Assembly (NCBI GenBank): GCA_965247915.1
Contig: OZ252048.1
Span: forward strand, 3,410,001 to 3,474,000
Direction: 5' to 3'
Source of the DNA: JAKZRT01 sp965247915
Lineage (GTDB): Bacteria > Pseudomonadota > Alphaproteobacteria > Rhodobacterales > Rhodobacteraceae
Length of the DNA: 64,000 nt
In this document: positions 53,199 to 62,325 of the stretch, piece by piece
Position numbering within the stretch: the first letter of the stretch is position 1
How the letters are laid out: the number at the start of each line of letters is the position of its first letter
Translations under genes and position numbers: made by a program
The notes under the pieces: model-generated
Database searches by the model: none
What the model was told of the DNA's origin: nothing
What the model saw: only the letters and a program-made list of their open reading frames with translations

Positions 53199-53998
53199 GC
53201 ACCGTTCTTCTTGAACAGCATGCCGAAGTCATCGGTCTTGACCCGCGCGCCCGAAAGTTTCAGCGCCCGCCAGATCGTCACCTGATTGGCCGTCAGAACC
53301 GGAATCCCGAGCCGATCTTCCAGAACGCGCATGAGCTCGAACGCCGCCATCGCCGTATCTGGCACCAAAAGCGCCCCTGCCCGGTTCACGTCGAGGGTTT
53401 CGGCCCGCTCGATCAGGAACTCCAACGGAAAGTTGTAGGCATCCTCGCCAGCGTCCGCATCCAGATGCAGGAAATCGCTGACCGTGATATCCGCCTCTGC
53501 CAGAAAGGCGCGAAAGAACCGCGTCGCTTCATCTGGATAGCTGGCCAAGACCGCCACAGAGTCGACGTTGAGATGGTGCAAGGCATCAACAAAGGCCAGG
53601 GAGGTGTTCGAGCAAGGTGCGCCCACGATCTCGGCAAGGTCCGCCGCCTGCGCGCGCGACCAGTCCAGACCGCCGACAAAGCTCGCGCTGGTCGAGCACC
53701 ACATGCCGGCATGCACAACGAGCGGCCCCATAGAGCGTGCAGGATAGGCCAAGTTCTCGACCGCGCCCATCTTGTAGAGCGGCTCTTCATAGTGGGTCTT
53801 GGCACCGCCATAGGCATGCATCCCGCCGATCATGTAGCAGCGGACATTGTCTGAGAGCGCCTCCGAGAACCGATAATACTCGAAAGTGCTACCGCCTCGT
53901 GGATACAGAAACCCCAACCTGGGCCGATCTTGCGGCGGGACGTTGCTGTCTGCGGTGATGATGTCGGTGTAGACAGGTTTCTGAGCCGGTTGCGTCAT
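53195..53998 (-). CDS. Asp/Glu racemase-superfamily protein (maleate isomerase/arylmalonate decarboxylase type)
   Basis: A 267-residue protein. The first cysteine motif is present in HAGMWCSTSASFVGGLDW (about 99), but the second conserved Cys is replaced in LLVPDTAMAAFELM, where Asp-Thr stands in the usual Cys-Thr position. Loss of one Cys is seen in decarboxylase-like members, so a racemase is unlikely; isomerisation or decarboxylation of a malonate or maleate derivative is possible. It overlaps both neighbours by 4 nt. A second family member, with both cysteines, occurs at 62436. Confidence 0.75.
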   Translation of the reverse strand: MTQPAQKPVYTDIITADSNVPPQDRPRLGFLYPRGGSTFEYYRFSEALSDNVRCYMIGGMHAYGGAKTHYEEPLYKMGAVENLAYPARSMGPLVVHAGMWCSTSASFVGGLDWSRAQAADLAEIVGAPCSNTSLAFVDALHHLNVDSVAVLASYPDEATRFFRAFLAEADITVSDFLHLDADAGEDAYNFPLEFLIERAETLDVNRAGALLVPDTAMAAFELMRVLEDRLGIPVLTANQVTIWRALKLSGARVKTDDFGMLFKKNGA

Positions 53999-54999
53999 GA
54001 GCTTTCCTGTTCGGCCTCGGGCCGATTGTAGATTTTCGGTATGTCAGAGAGGCCCGCAAGCCGCCCCGTATCGCCCGTTTCAGCGAAGAGTGAATACGCG
54101 CCCTTTCGCCATTCGCGAAAAAAGCGCGACAGGGTCATCTTGGTTTCATAGTCGCTGAGGGTCAGATCGGCGCAGTCCGCCTCGTCCCAGAAGCGCCAGA
54201 CACTGCTATCGGCAATCTCCGGCGCCGCGCTGGCTTGCCCCCGGTAGACGATCAGCGGCACGCCCTTTGCCGAGGTGTCGGCCACCGAGAACAGAAAGTT
54301 GAGCGTCGAGGGCGCACCCGCCTCGGTCAAGGTTGCAAGCAGCCCGCCAAGGGGCACGACCCCCGCCCGGCTTGCCTGTGGGAGTGCCCAGCTGTCATCT
54401 TCCAGACGACGTAGAAGCACTTTGCCTTGATACTCGACGATTGCGGCAAAGATCGCCCCCTCGCGTCGCTGGCCTGCCTGCTCGAGCGAGGCAGAGAAAT
54501 AGCTCCCCCGGAAATAGCCCAGCGGCGCGAGCGCATCCTCTCCAAAGGCGCGGACCCTGCCGACGATAATCATGTGATCTCCACCCGGGTAGGTGTCTTC
54601 GATGGTGCAATCAAACCAACCGGCAGACCCAGCCAGAAGCGGCGCGCCTGTTGTCCCAGCTGTCCAGTCTAGGTTCGCAAACTTGTCATCAGTCTTTGAC
54701 GCGAACAGGTTCGAGGTGGTGCGCTGCTCTTCACTCAGAACGTTAACCGCAAACACGCCAGAGGCCTGCATTGCCGCCAAGCTCTTGGACGTGCGGGCCG
54801 GGCAGACCAGCACCAGAGGCGGCGACAGCGAGACCGAGGTGAAGCTGTTGGCGGTGAACCCGTGCGGGGTGCCATCCGCGTCCATCGTCGTGACGACCGT
54901 AACGCCGGTGGCGAAGGTGCCCAGCGCGGCGCGCAGCAGCTTTGGGTCAATTTCGGCGGGTTCGGTCACAAGACCGCCCCTTGGGTCATACTTGAGCAC
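53995..54999 (-). CDS. Flavin reductase-like protein with C-terminal Nudix-like extension
   Basis: A 334-residue protein. Residues 15 to about 170 are a flavin-reductase/HpaC split barrel: ALGTFATGVTVVTTMDADGTPHGFTANSF broken as two strands, SLSPPLVLVCPARTSKS and FAVNVLSEEQ. Residues about 178-320 form a second domain (AIVEYQGKVLLRRLEDDSWALPQA) that looks Nudix-like but lacks a clear GX5EX7REUXEE box. The first domain would supply reduced flavin to an oxygenase. No oxygenase is visible in the operon, so it may be upstream or the extension may alter the role. Confidence 0.72.
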   Translation of the reverse strand: MLKYDPRGGLVTEPAEIDPKLLRAALGTFATGVTVVTTMDADGTPHGFTANSFTSVSLSPPLVLVCPARTSKSLAAMQASGVFAVNVLSEEQRTTSNLFASKTDDKFANLDWTAGTTGAPLLAGSAGWFDCTIEDTYPGGDHMIIVGRVRAFGEDALAPLGYFRGSYFSASLEQAGQRREGAIFAAIVEYQGKVLLRRLEDDSWALPQASRAGVVPLGGLLATLTEAGAPSTLNFLFSVADTSAKGVPLIVYRGQASAAPEIADSSVWRFWDEADCADLTLSDYETKMTLSRFFREWRKGAYSLFAETGDTGRLAGLSDIPKIYNRPEAEQESS

Positions 55000-55008
55000 G
55001 CGCGCATG

Positions 55009-56028
55009 TCAAAAGCCGTTCCCTAGGTCGATCATCCGGGCGGGGGTCTTGCCTGCCAGAAACTCGCGCACGTTCTCCAACGCGAACTCGATCATCCGCT
55101 CGCGCATGTCATGCACGTTCGAGGCCATGTCCGGGGTGCCGACGACATTGGGCAGCCGCTGCACATGCAACCGCGACGGCACGTTGTAGTGATAGCCCGC
55201 TGGCGAGGCGTCCGAGTAATCCCACCAGACATCCGCCGCGAACCCACCGATCTTGCCTGTGGTCAGCGCGTCGTGCAGGGCAGCTTCGCGCACCACCATG
55301 CCGCGGCCCACATTGATGACCAGCGCATTGGAGGGCATCGCCTCGAACTGGTCGGGGCCAAGCAGGCCGCGCGTCTTGGGGGTCAATGGTAGGGTCAGGA
55401 ACACCACCTGCGATCTGGCCAGCGCCGTTTTGATGTCTTCGGGCGCAACAAGCTCGTCCACGTCCTCCACCGGAACGTCGATGTTGCGCTTGACCCCGAT
55501 CGTGGTCATCTCGAATGCCCGGCACCGCTTGGCCACCAGCTTGCCGATCCGGCCCAAACCAAGGATGCAGGCGGTTTTGCCAGCAAACAACATGCCGGCG
55601 GTCGAGGGCTCAAGATCGACCCAATCAACACGCCGCACCGAGGCGTCATGGGTGACGATCTTCTTGCCCAGCGCCAACATCAGACCCATCGCGTGCTCAG
55701 CCACGGCAACCGCATTGACGCCGCTGGCATTGGTCAACATGACGCCGCGTTCCCGAAACAGATCGAGGTCATAGCGGTCGATGCCGGTGTGCGCCGAAGA
55801 CAGCATCTTGAGGTTCGTGGCCGCCTCGATCGTTGCGGACGGGAAATTCCATCCGACGATGATATCGGCCTGAGGCGCAAGACGCATCAGCTCGTCAGGG
55901 GAGGCATCCCAATCGCCCTGCTCGGACGAGTGCTCGGGCACCAGGAGGTCGCAGCCCTCGGGCAAAAGCGACTTGATCCAGTCGAGATGATCCGCAGCGC
56001 TCTGCCAGCCGAGAAGTATCTTGGTCAT
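55009..56028 (-). CDS. D-isomer-specific 2-hydroxyacid dehydrogenase
   Basis: A 339-residue NAD-dependent dehydrogenase of the D-2-hydroxyacid family. It has the dinucleotide fold CILGLGRIGKLVAKRC (about 150), the catalytic Arg in NVGRGMVVREAALHDAL (about 238) and the Glu/His region near FAADVWWDY. It would interconvert a 2-oxoacid and a D-2-hydroxyacid, or oxidise a phosphoglycerate-like substrate. It overlaps the cupin gene by 4 nt. Confidence 0.85.
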   Translation of the reverse strand: MTKILLGWQSAADHLDWIKSLLPEGCDLLVPEHSSEQGDWDASPDELMRLAPQADIIVGWNFPSATIEAATNLKMLSSAHTGIDRYDLDLFRERGVMLTNASGVNAVAVAEHAMGLMLALGKKIVTHDASVRRVDWVDLEPSTAGMLFAGKTACILGLGRIGKLVAKRCRAFEMTTIGVKRNIDVPVEDVDELVAPEDIKTALARSQVVFLTLPLTPKTRGLLGPDQFEAMPSNALVINVGRGMVVREAALHDALTTGKIGGFAADVWWDYSDASPAGYHYNVPSRLHVQRLPNVVGTPDMASNVHDMRERMIEFALENVREFLAGKTPARMIDLGNGF

Positions 56029-56351
56029 GTCGCTACTCGCTCTTTGATTTCAATGAATGCGGCGGTGACATCGCCCTCGACCGCGCCCGCATGAACCACC
56101 CCCTTTGGGAAATGAACCAGATCGCCGGGCCCGGCGACATCCTCGACATCGCCAATCCGATAGCGAAGCTGGCCCGCGAGCATGAAGAAGAACTGCTCTT
56201 CAGGATGGGCGTGCGACTTCAGCTGCGTCCCCGGCGCGGCCGTGATCTTGCCAACCTCGATCGCCTCGCCAAGTTTGACCAGCGCCCCGACGCCGGGGGC
56301 TACCTCGGGTGGGTCGATCGCGGACCAGCGCAGGAAGACCTCGTCGGTCAT
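56025..56351 (-). CDS. Small cupin protein
   Basis: A 108-residue single cupin. The metal-binding motif LKSHAHPEEQFFFMLAGQL (about 45-63) supplies two His and a Glu, and the second motif GPGDLVHFPKGVVHAG (about 75) a third His. Stand-alone cupins of this size act as isomerases, decarboxylases or sensors. Both ends overlap neighbours by 4 nt, so it belongs to the pathway. Confidence 0.75.
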   Translation of the reverse strand: MTDEVFLRWSAIDPPEVAPGVGALVKLGEAIEVGKITAAPGTQLKSHAHPEEQFFFMLAGQLRYRIGDVEDVAGPGDLVHFPKGVVHAGAVEGDVTAAFIEIKERVAT

Positions 56352-57121
56352 GCCGCGACAACGCCCCCATCAACGGGGATCACCGCCCCGGTGATGTAGG
56401 AGGACGCGTCGCTGGCCAGAAACAGGGCCGCGCCAACAATCTCGGAGACTTCGCCATGCCGCTTCATGGGCAGGTGCTTCATGAAGTTGTCTAGCATGGT
56501 CGGTTCTTTTTCCAGTTCGGCGCGGATCGTCGCGGTGATGAACGACCCCGGCGCAATCGAGTTCACCCGGACGCCATACTCCCCCCACTCGACGCCAAGG
56601 CTTTTGACAAGCTGGATCTCCATCGCCTTGCCGACCTGATAGGCCACGCTGCCGGGTTTTCCGACCATGCCGCCGATCGACGACAGGTTCAGGATCGACC
56701 CGCCCTTGTCTTGCTTGATCATGACCCTGCCTGCCGCCTGGCTGCACAAGAACGTGCCACCCGCGTTTACCTCCATGACGCGATCCCAAAGCTCCATCGG
56801 ATACTCCTCCGCCGGGGCGCGCCCGCCAATGCCCGCGCAATGGACGAGCACATCGAGGGTCCCGGTCACCTCGAGCGACCGCTGAACAAGCGCGTTGACC
56901 TGGTCCTCGGCGGATACATCCGTCGGCACGACAAGGACTTGTCCCGGCGCATCGCTCAGCAGCCCGGCGACCTCGCCCAGACCGTCTTCGTCGATATCCG
57001 CGAGCACCAGATGTCCCCCGTTATCGGCGAAGGCCAGTGCGATTTCACGTCCAAGACCGTTCGCAGCGCCGGTGACGATGGCGACACGTCCGGTGAGATC
57101 AAGAAGGTTGGCATAGGTCAT
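56348..57121 (-). CDS. Short-chain dehydrogenase/reductase 1
   Basis: A 257-residue classical SDR. The cofactor motif is VTGAANGLGREIALAF (about 17). The Asp in VLADIDEDG indicates NAD preference. The catalytic Ser is in LSSIGGMVG and the YxxxK in VAYQVGKAME (about 156). The sequence ends with TGAVIPVDGGVVAA, the usual SDR end. It probably oxidises or reduces a hydroxyl in the pathway. Confidence 0.87.
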   Translation of the reverse strand: MTYANLLDLTGRVAIVTGAANGLGREIALAFADNGGHLVLADIDEDGLGEVAGLLSDAPGQVLVVPTDVSAEDQVNALVQRSLEVTGTLDVLVHCAGIGGRAPAEEYPMELWDRVMEVNAGGTFLCSQAAGRVMIKQDKGGSILNLSSIGGMVGKPGSVAYQVGKAMEIQLVKSLGVEWGEYGVRVNSIAPGSFITATIRAELEKEPTMLDNFMKHLPMKRHGEVSEIVGAALFLASDASSYITGAVIPVDGGVVAA

Positions 57122-57138
57122 GTGATAGGTCTTTCAGT

Positions 57139-58299
57139 TCATACGCCGATCGAGGCAAGCTCGGCCGGGGGACTTGGGAACAGGTCATAACCATCGTCAG
57201 TGACGATCACGACCTCGCGAAAATGGAATCTGCCGTAGTCGGTAGAAATGCCCGGTTCGATGGCAAAGACCATGCCGGGCTCAAGAACCGTTGGATCGTA
57301 CTCGGCGACATGGGGCGGTTCGATGAAATCCATACCGACACCATGACCGTGGCCAGTGCCAAGCGTTGCAATATTGGTCCGCACCGGGGCATCGACTGCC
57401 CCAAGCGCCTCCTCGCAAATCTGTGCGATCTGCGCCAATGCAACGCCGGGGCGCACGGCCCGGACGCCCGCCAGAGTGGCGTCGTGCACGGCGCGGGCCG
57501 TTTCAGACTGAGCTTGGCTCGGTCCGCCCAAGACACCTGCCCGGCTGAAGAGCATCGAATAGCCGCCTGAGGCCACGCCAATGTCCATCCAGACCATATC
57601 GCCTTTGGCGAAGCTGTAGCTTGGGGTCCATGCCCCGCAAAAATCGTAGTTCTCAGTTCCGGCGCTGATGATAGCGAAATTCGCGCCCGCGCCGAAATCC
57701 AGCATCTTCTGTTGAATGAAGCGGGACAGCTCGGCCTGCTTCATACCGGGGTGAATTTCTGCCCAGCACGCCTCGTAGATCTTGGCCACGATCTCGCCCG
57801 CCTGCTTTTGGCGCGCGATCTCGCCCGAGGAGCGGATGGAGCGCAGGCGCCACAGGTCCTCGGCAATATCGACGAATGTGAAGCCAGTCAGCCCATCGCG
57901 CAGACGCTCGGTCTCGGTGAAAGGCATCTGGATCTGGCTTTCAAATCCCAACTCAAGCCCCAAACGCCCGCCCGCAATCCCCATACCGGCCAGAACCGAG
58001 CGAACCTCGGCCACGGGGGCTTGAGCCAAACGGGTAAAGTAGGTGAACTGGTCTACCCAGGAATGGGCTTCAATTAGATGCTTGCGGAAGGTGTGGGCCA
58101 CGATATGCGGCTGCCCCTCTGCTAGAAGGATCCAGATCATCGCGCGCGTCATGGATTTTTCGACACCGGCAAACCCGCTGTAATAGCTCAGGTTTGGCCC
58201 GCCGATGATCATCACCGCATCGAGGTTGCGCTGCGCCATAACGGTGCGCAGGTTCTTGAGGCGGCGAGGCTCCTCGGACTGTCTCCAACTATCGGTCAT
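57139..58299 (-). CDS. M24-family creatinase/Xaa-Pro-type hydrolase 1
   Basis: A 386-residue pita-bread-fold protein. It keeps the first aspartate in VWMDIGVASGG, the His in GHGHGVGMDFIEPPH (about 320) and the Glu in VFAIEPGIS. The second metal Asp is replaced (FSRAG instead of DITRT). Creatinase, which uses no metal, has similar losses, so an amidinohydrolase or ring-opening hydrolase is more likely than a peptidase. It sits between two SDR genes, 6 and 17 bp away. Confidence 0.8.
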   Translation of the reverse strand: MTDSWRQSEEPRRLKNLRTVMAQRNLDAVMIIGGPNLSYYSGFAGVEKSMTRAMIWILLAEGQPHIVAHTFRKHLIEAHSWVDQFTYFTRLAQAPVAEVRSVLAGMGIAGGRLGLELGFESQIQMPFTETERLRDGLTGFTFVDIAEDLWRLRSIRSSGEIARQKQAGEIVAKIYEACWAEIHPGMKQAELSRFIQQKMLDFGAGANFAIISAGTENYDFCGAWTPSYSFAKGDMVWMDIGVASGGYSMLFSRAGVLGGPSQAQSETARAVHDATLAGVRAVRPGVALAQIAQICEEALGAVDAPVRTNIATLGTGHGHGVGMDFIEPPHVAEYDPTVLEPGMVFAIEPGISTDYGRFHFREVVIVTDDGYDLFPSPPAELASIGV

Positions 58300-58305
58300 G
58301 TTGCG

Positions 58306-59085
58306 TCACGCGACCAGGAATCCGCCGTCGGTGGCGACCAGATTGCCCGTGGTCATGCTGGCGGCATCCGAGACCAGAAACAGCACCGCACCGGGAATCT
58401 CTTCAGGCTGGGCACCGCGCCCCATCGGCACACGGCGAATACGTTCGGCGAAGAACTCGGGCTCCAGCGCGGCTTCGGCTTGGGTTTGCGGAGTGTCAAC
58501 ATATCCCGGTGCGATCGCGTTCACACGGATGTTGTGCTTGCCCCACTCCACCGCGAGGCTCCGCGACATCTGGGCCACACCCGCCTTGCTGCACTGATAG
58601 CCCACGCTGCCAGCCCAACCGACAACCGCGCCGCAGGAGGCGAAGTTCACGATCGAGCCTTTTTGCTGGCGGATCATGTAGGGCGCCACGGCCTTGGCGC
58701 AGAGAAAGCTGCCGCGCGTGTTGATGTGCAGAACTTTCTTCCACTGTGCGAGCGAATAGTCCACGGCTGGCGCCCGCGCCCCGATCCCGGCAGCGTTCAG
58801 CAGGATATCGATCCGACCGTTCACCTTTGCCGCTTCGGTTGCCATGTTTGCAACGGCGGCCTCGTCGGAGATATCCGCAACCACGGTCGAGACGCTATAT
58901 CCCTCAGCGGCCATATCTTTCTTAAGCGCCTCAAGCCCTGCGGGGTTGAGGTCCGCGGCCACCACATGGGCACCGGCGTCGGCGAGCGTAAAGGCGCAGC
59001 GCCGCCCCATACCGCTGGCCCCGCCGGTGACGATGGCGATGCGGCCGTCAAGGCGGAACATATCTGTCGAGTATTTGCCTGGCAT
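58306..59085 (-). CDS. Short-chain dehydrogenase/reductase 2
   Basis: A 259-residue classical SDR. Cofactor motif VTGGASGMGRRCAFTL (about 19), AADLNPAG (NAD preference), NAAGIGARAPAVD (NNAG equivalent), catalytic Ser in NFASCGAVVG and YxxxK in VGYQCSKAGVAQ (about 159). The C-terminal TTGNLVATDGGF is typical. It is distinct from SDR 1 and may act on a different step or stereoisomer. Confidence 0.87.
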   Translation of the reverse strand: MPGKYSTDMFRLDGRIAIVTGGASGMGRRCAFTLADAGAHVVAADLNPAGLEALKKDMAAEGYSVSTVVADISDEAAVANMATEAAKVNGRIDILLNAAGIGARAPAVDYSLAQWKKVLHINTRGSFLCAKAVAPYMIRQQKGSIVNFASCGAVVGWAGSVGYQCSKAGVAQMSRSLAVEWGKHNIRVNAIAPGYVDTPQTQAEAALEPEFFAERIRRVPMGRGAQPEEIPGAVLFLVSDAASMTTGNLVATDGGFLVA

Positions 59086-59132
59086 AATTTACCTCGTTTA
59101 AGGGTCACCCGAGCCTGTAGTGTCCTATAGGG

Positions 59133-59807
59133 TCAGGCACATTGCACGCGTGCTTCGAAGTCCTGGCCAGCACCCGTATGTCGGTAGCGGATCAGTTCGG
59201 AAATAAACACGGTCGTGAGATCATGTGCAGCCGCAAAAGCGCGAAGCGCCTGACGACGCAGCGGTTCTCCATCGTCGCCGACGATCTCGCTCAGGGCGGC
59301 GGGGCCTGCGCAGCCCGCAAGCTGGCACAGATCGACCCCGGCTTCGGTATGGCCTGCTCTGTGCAGAACGCCCCCCGCCCGCGCCCGCAGTGGAAAGATA
59401 TGACCGGGGCGGCGGAAGTCTTGCGGACGCGCTGTAGGATCTGTCAGTTTTCGGATGGTGTTCGCCCGCTCAGAGGCGCCAATGCCCGTGGTCGTGCCTT
59501 CGGTGGCATCAACGCTGACGGTAAAGGCCGTGCCTTTTGTATCGGTGTTGTGTGACACCATTTGCGGCATATCGAGCGATGTCAGCTCCGCCTCCGCCAT
59601 CGCAACGCAGATGATCCCGCTGGTATGGCGGATCATGAAGCCGATGTTCTGTGCGGTGGCATGCTCGGCAGCGAGGATCAGATCGCCTTCGTTTTCACGA
59701 TCAGGATCATCCACCACCACGACAGGCTTTCCGGCCGCCAAGTCATCGAGTGCTCTGCGGATTTTTGCGAAGCTCGGATCATTCATGCCATGCGGTGCTG
59801 CAAACAT
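59133..59807 (-). CDS. ribB: 3,4-dihydroxy-2-butanone 4-phosphate synthase
   Basis: A 224-residue riboflavin-pathway enzyme that turns ribulose-5-phosphate into dihydroxybutanone phosphate and formate. Motifs: DDPDRENEGDLILAAE (about 33), RHTSGIICVAM, EGTTTGIGASERANTI and PGHIFPLRARAGGVLHRAGH, TEAGVDLCQLAG. There is no fused GTP cyclohydrolase domain. An in-frame ATG 21 nt later is possible. A flavin biosynthesis gene inside a catabolic operon suggests a high flavin demand, in line with the flavin reductase and acyl-CoA dehydrogenase below. Confidence 0.9.
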   Translation of the reverse strand: MFAAPHGMNDPSFAKIRRALDDLAAGKPVVVVDDPDRENEGDLILAAEHATAQNIGFMIRHTSGIICVAMAEAELTSLDMPQMVSHNTDTKGTAFTVSVDATEGTTTGIGASERANTIRKLTDPTARPQDFRRPGHIFPLRARAGGVLHRAGHTEAGVDLCQLAGCAGPAALSEIVGDDGEPLRRQALRAFAAAHDLTTVFISELIRYRHTGAGQDFEARVQCA

Positions 59808-59864
59808 CTCAAATTCCTGTCAATCTATTCTCTTGCATTAAGTTTGCACGGCACGTGAAACATG

Positions 59865-61154
59865 TCAGTGCGCAGCATCGGGGTCTTGTTTGCTATCTGC
59901 AACTTGGCAGACGGCGTGGGCCAAAACGCGCGCACCGTCGAAGGCATCGCCCGGCGTTGCGTTTTCGCTTTCGTGGTGGCTGATGCCACCCGCACAAGGA
60001 ATGAACAGCATTGCAGAGGGACAAACCCGCGCCAGATGCAGCGCGTCATGGCCCGCCCCGGATGTAATGGGACGCGCTGGTATTCCCAGAACCGAGGCCG
60101 CCGTTTTCATTTGCTCCATCAGGCCCGCATCAAAGCGAACGGGGGCCACGGCGCTAATCCGCGTGAGAGAGACGCTGCACACGCCGGACATATCTTGCAC
60201 CAGTGCTTCCAGTCGGGCTGTCACCGCATCAAGCGTGTCATCGGACGGATGGCGCAGATCAATTGTCAGGCGCACGAAGTCAGGAACCGTGTTCGGAGAA
60301 TTTGGCTGAACCTCTATCCGGCCAAACGTCAGCCTGAGCGTGTCCTCAGGTTTGCGCGTTTCTTCATGGGCCGCAGACATGAACTGCGTCGCGGCGACCA
60401 GCGCATCGGCGCGCATGGCATGTGGGGTTGTGCCCGCATGCGCCGTCTGGCCGCGAAACTCGATCGCGATGCGTCGAATTCCTTGGATGCCATCAACGAT
60501 GCCAACGGGAATCCCCTCGGCCTCGAGCACTGGGCCCTGCTCGATATGGGCCTCCAGATAGGCGCAGGGGTGGACGGTCGACATAAGACGCAGCGGTGCA
60601 GGCGTGGCCGAAATCGAGCGCGCAATTTCGTCCGAGACCGTTTTGCCATCCGCCGTGGTAGCGGTCCCCATCACCGCCAGGTCCCGAGTTCCGGCAAAAG
60701 CGCTTGATCCGGTTGCGCCGGGCAGAAAGCGGCTGCCTTCCTCGTTGGTCCAGGACGCAACCTCGACCGGGCGGCGCAGTTTGACGCCCGCATCCTGGAT
60801 CGCGGCCAGAATCTCCAATCCGGCAACAACGCCGTAGGCGCCATCAAACTTCCCGCCCGTTGGTTGAGAATCCAGATGCGAGCCGACAAAGACCGGGTCC
60901 GCGTCAGGATCGCTCCCCTCCAGACGGATGAACAGGTTGGCGGCCTCGTCCTGCAGGCAGGTTAGTCCGCGCGCTTCGGCCCAGTTGATGACGAAGACCT
61001 TGCTTTCGGTATCAAGGTCGGTGAGGGCCTCGCGCGCCACCCCGCCATTGTCGAGGCCACCGATCCGCGCCACGTCCATCAGAAGATCCCACAGCCGTGC
61101 CTGATCAACAGCGTTTGCGACGGCTGTCGCCGGATCATGCGCAGCCTCAGTCAA
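59865..61154 (-). CDS. M20-family amidohydrolase (N-carbamoyl-amino-acid hydrolase/allantoate type)
   Basis: A 429-residue zinc hydrolase of the hydantoin/allantoate branch. Metal ligands: His in VFVGSHLDSQPTGGKFDG (about 93), Asp in the same loop and Glu in SWTNEEGSRF (about 137). Its dimerisation domain contains GIQGIRRIAIEFRGQTAHAG. These enzymes hydrolyse N-carbamoyl amino acids, ureidoglycine or allantoate. Together with two racemase-fold proteins this resembles hydantoin-type degradation, but the ring-opening hydantoinase is not in the window. It overlaps the second M24 gene by 8 nt. Confidence 0.85.
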   Translation of the reverse strand: MTEAAHDPATAVANAVDQARLWDLLMDVARIGGLDNGGVAREALTDLDTESKVFVINWAEARGLTCLQDEAANLFIRLEGSDPDADPVFVGSHLDSQPTGGKFDGAYGVVAGLEILAAIQDAGVKLRRPVEVASWTNEEGSRFLPGATGSSAFAGTRDLAVMGTATTADGKTVSDEIARSISATPAPLRLMSTVHPCAYLEAHIEQGPVLEAEGIPVGIVDGIQGIRRIAIEFRGQTAHAGTTPHAMRADALVAATQFMSAAHEETRKPEDTLRLTFGRIEVQPNSPNTVPDFVRLTIDLRHPSDDTLDAVTARLEALVQDMSGVCSVSLTRISAVAPVRFDAGLMEQMKTAASVLGIPARPITSGAGHDALHLARVCPSAMLFIPCAGGISHHESENATPGDAFDGARVLAHAVCQVADSKQDPDAAH

Positions 61155-62325
61155 CTTGGATCAACCCGCGTTGGAAGCTGGTCAGTTGTTCGCAGCCCTC
61201 TTCGGTCACAAGGATCGTCTCGCTCGTGGCCACAAGAGGCTCCTCCGGGCGGCGTACGGTTTCGGGCAGGTGGAATACCATCCCGGGTTCCAGAACGGTC
61301 TCGTCGCCATCTGCCAGTTCAAGGAAGAAGCCTTCGCTCCAATCAGGCGCAAAGTTCAGCCCCATCGAATAGCCGCACCGCTTTCGGATCGTCACGCCGT
61401 TCTTTTCCGCGACAACCCCGACGGCCGCGTTCACTTCGCCTGCTGTGACGCCTGGGCGAATGGCCTCGATAGAGGCGACGAGCATGGCCTCGGCCACATC
61501 CATGTTGTCGAGATTCCGCTGTGTGGGCTTGCCGACCACAAGGGTGCGGAACAGCGCCCCGCTATAGCGATTCCATGCGCCGGCGAGTTCAAGAAAAACG
61601 TTTTCGCCGGGCACGATCTGCTTTTCAGATGACCAGACAGAATGCGGCGCAAGCTGGCGATAGCCGGACATCACGAAATGCGGCAGACCGACATATTCGC
61701 AGCCTACCTCGACCATCGCTTTGTGGATATGCGCGGACAATTCGGCCTCGGTCATGCCAACGGTGAAATTATCAATCGCGGCCTGCATGCCGATCTCGGT
61801 CTGACGGCAGGCGACACGAATATGCGCGACCTCGGCCTCGGACTTGACCTTGCGAAGCCCCTCGACAATCCGGCCCAAACCGCAAGTCTCCAGATCAGGG
61901 CAGCGGCGAGCGAGCTCTTGGTGCATGTCGAGCGTAAAGAACCAGCCATGCGTTTCGATCCCGACCTTGGCCTTGTCCAGACCAAGCGAGGCCAGCACCT
62001 CTTGAAGCTTTTCGATCGGCGAGTCGGTGTCCGCGAAAGTCAGCAACTGATCGGCGCCAAACCATGACCGCACCGGCAGACTAAGCGCCTCGAGCGCCCG
62101 CAGCACGATCAGGGGCCGATGGCCGGGGCGCACGACAACGAATTGAGGGTAGTAGTAACCGGGCGTATGCCAGCCAGAGACATATGCCAAGTTTTCGGGA
62201 ACCGAGACCACCAGACCATCGAGCCCCGCTTGCACGATACGCTCTTCCAAAGCCGCGAGCCGACCCTGAAACTCGGCAATGGAGAACGCGAGTTCCGGCG
62301 TGAACTTCATCGGTTTCAGTTCCAT
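61147..62325 (-). CDS. M24-family ectoine-hydrolase-like protein 2
   Basis: A 392-residue protein of the same fold as that at 57139 but only distantly related. The region NVFLELAGAWNRYSGALFRTLVVGKP (two parts, about 245-270) and RCGYSMGLNFAPDWSEG (about 320) resemble ectoine hydrolase DoeA/EutD as I recall it. The metal Asp residues are replaced by Glu and Ala (LELAG; SGALFRT), so it should not be a metallopeptidase. Cleavage of a cyclic amidine or amide is plausible. The start ATG 62325 follows AAGGGA. Confidence 0.78.
   Translation of the reverse strand: MELKPMKFTPELAFSIAEFQGRLAALEERIVQAGLDGLVVSVPENLAYVSGWHTPGYYYPQFVVVRPGHRPLIVLRALEALSLPVRSWFGADQLLTFADTDSPIEKLQEVLASLGLDKAKVGIETHGWFFTLDMHQELARRCPDLETCGLGRIVEGLRKVKSEAEVAHIRVACRQTEIGMQAAIDNFTVGMTEAELSAHIHKAMVEVGCEYVGLPHFVMSGYRQLAPHSVWSSEKQIVPGENVFLELAGAWNRYSGALFRTLVVGKPTQRNLDNMDVAEAMLVASIEAIRPGVTAGEVNAAVGVVAEKNGVTIRKRCGYSMGLNFAPDWSEGFFLELADGDETVLEPGMVFHLPETVRRPEEPLVATSETILVTEEGCEQLTSFQRGLIQVD

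Noticed and set aside
57139..58299. DMSP lyase DddP, an M24-fold enzyme common in roseobacters
   Set aside because: The N-terminal and active-site patterns of DddP that I remember are absent from both M24 proteins here.
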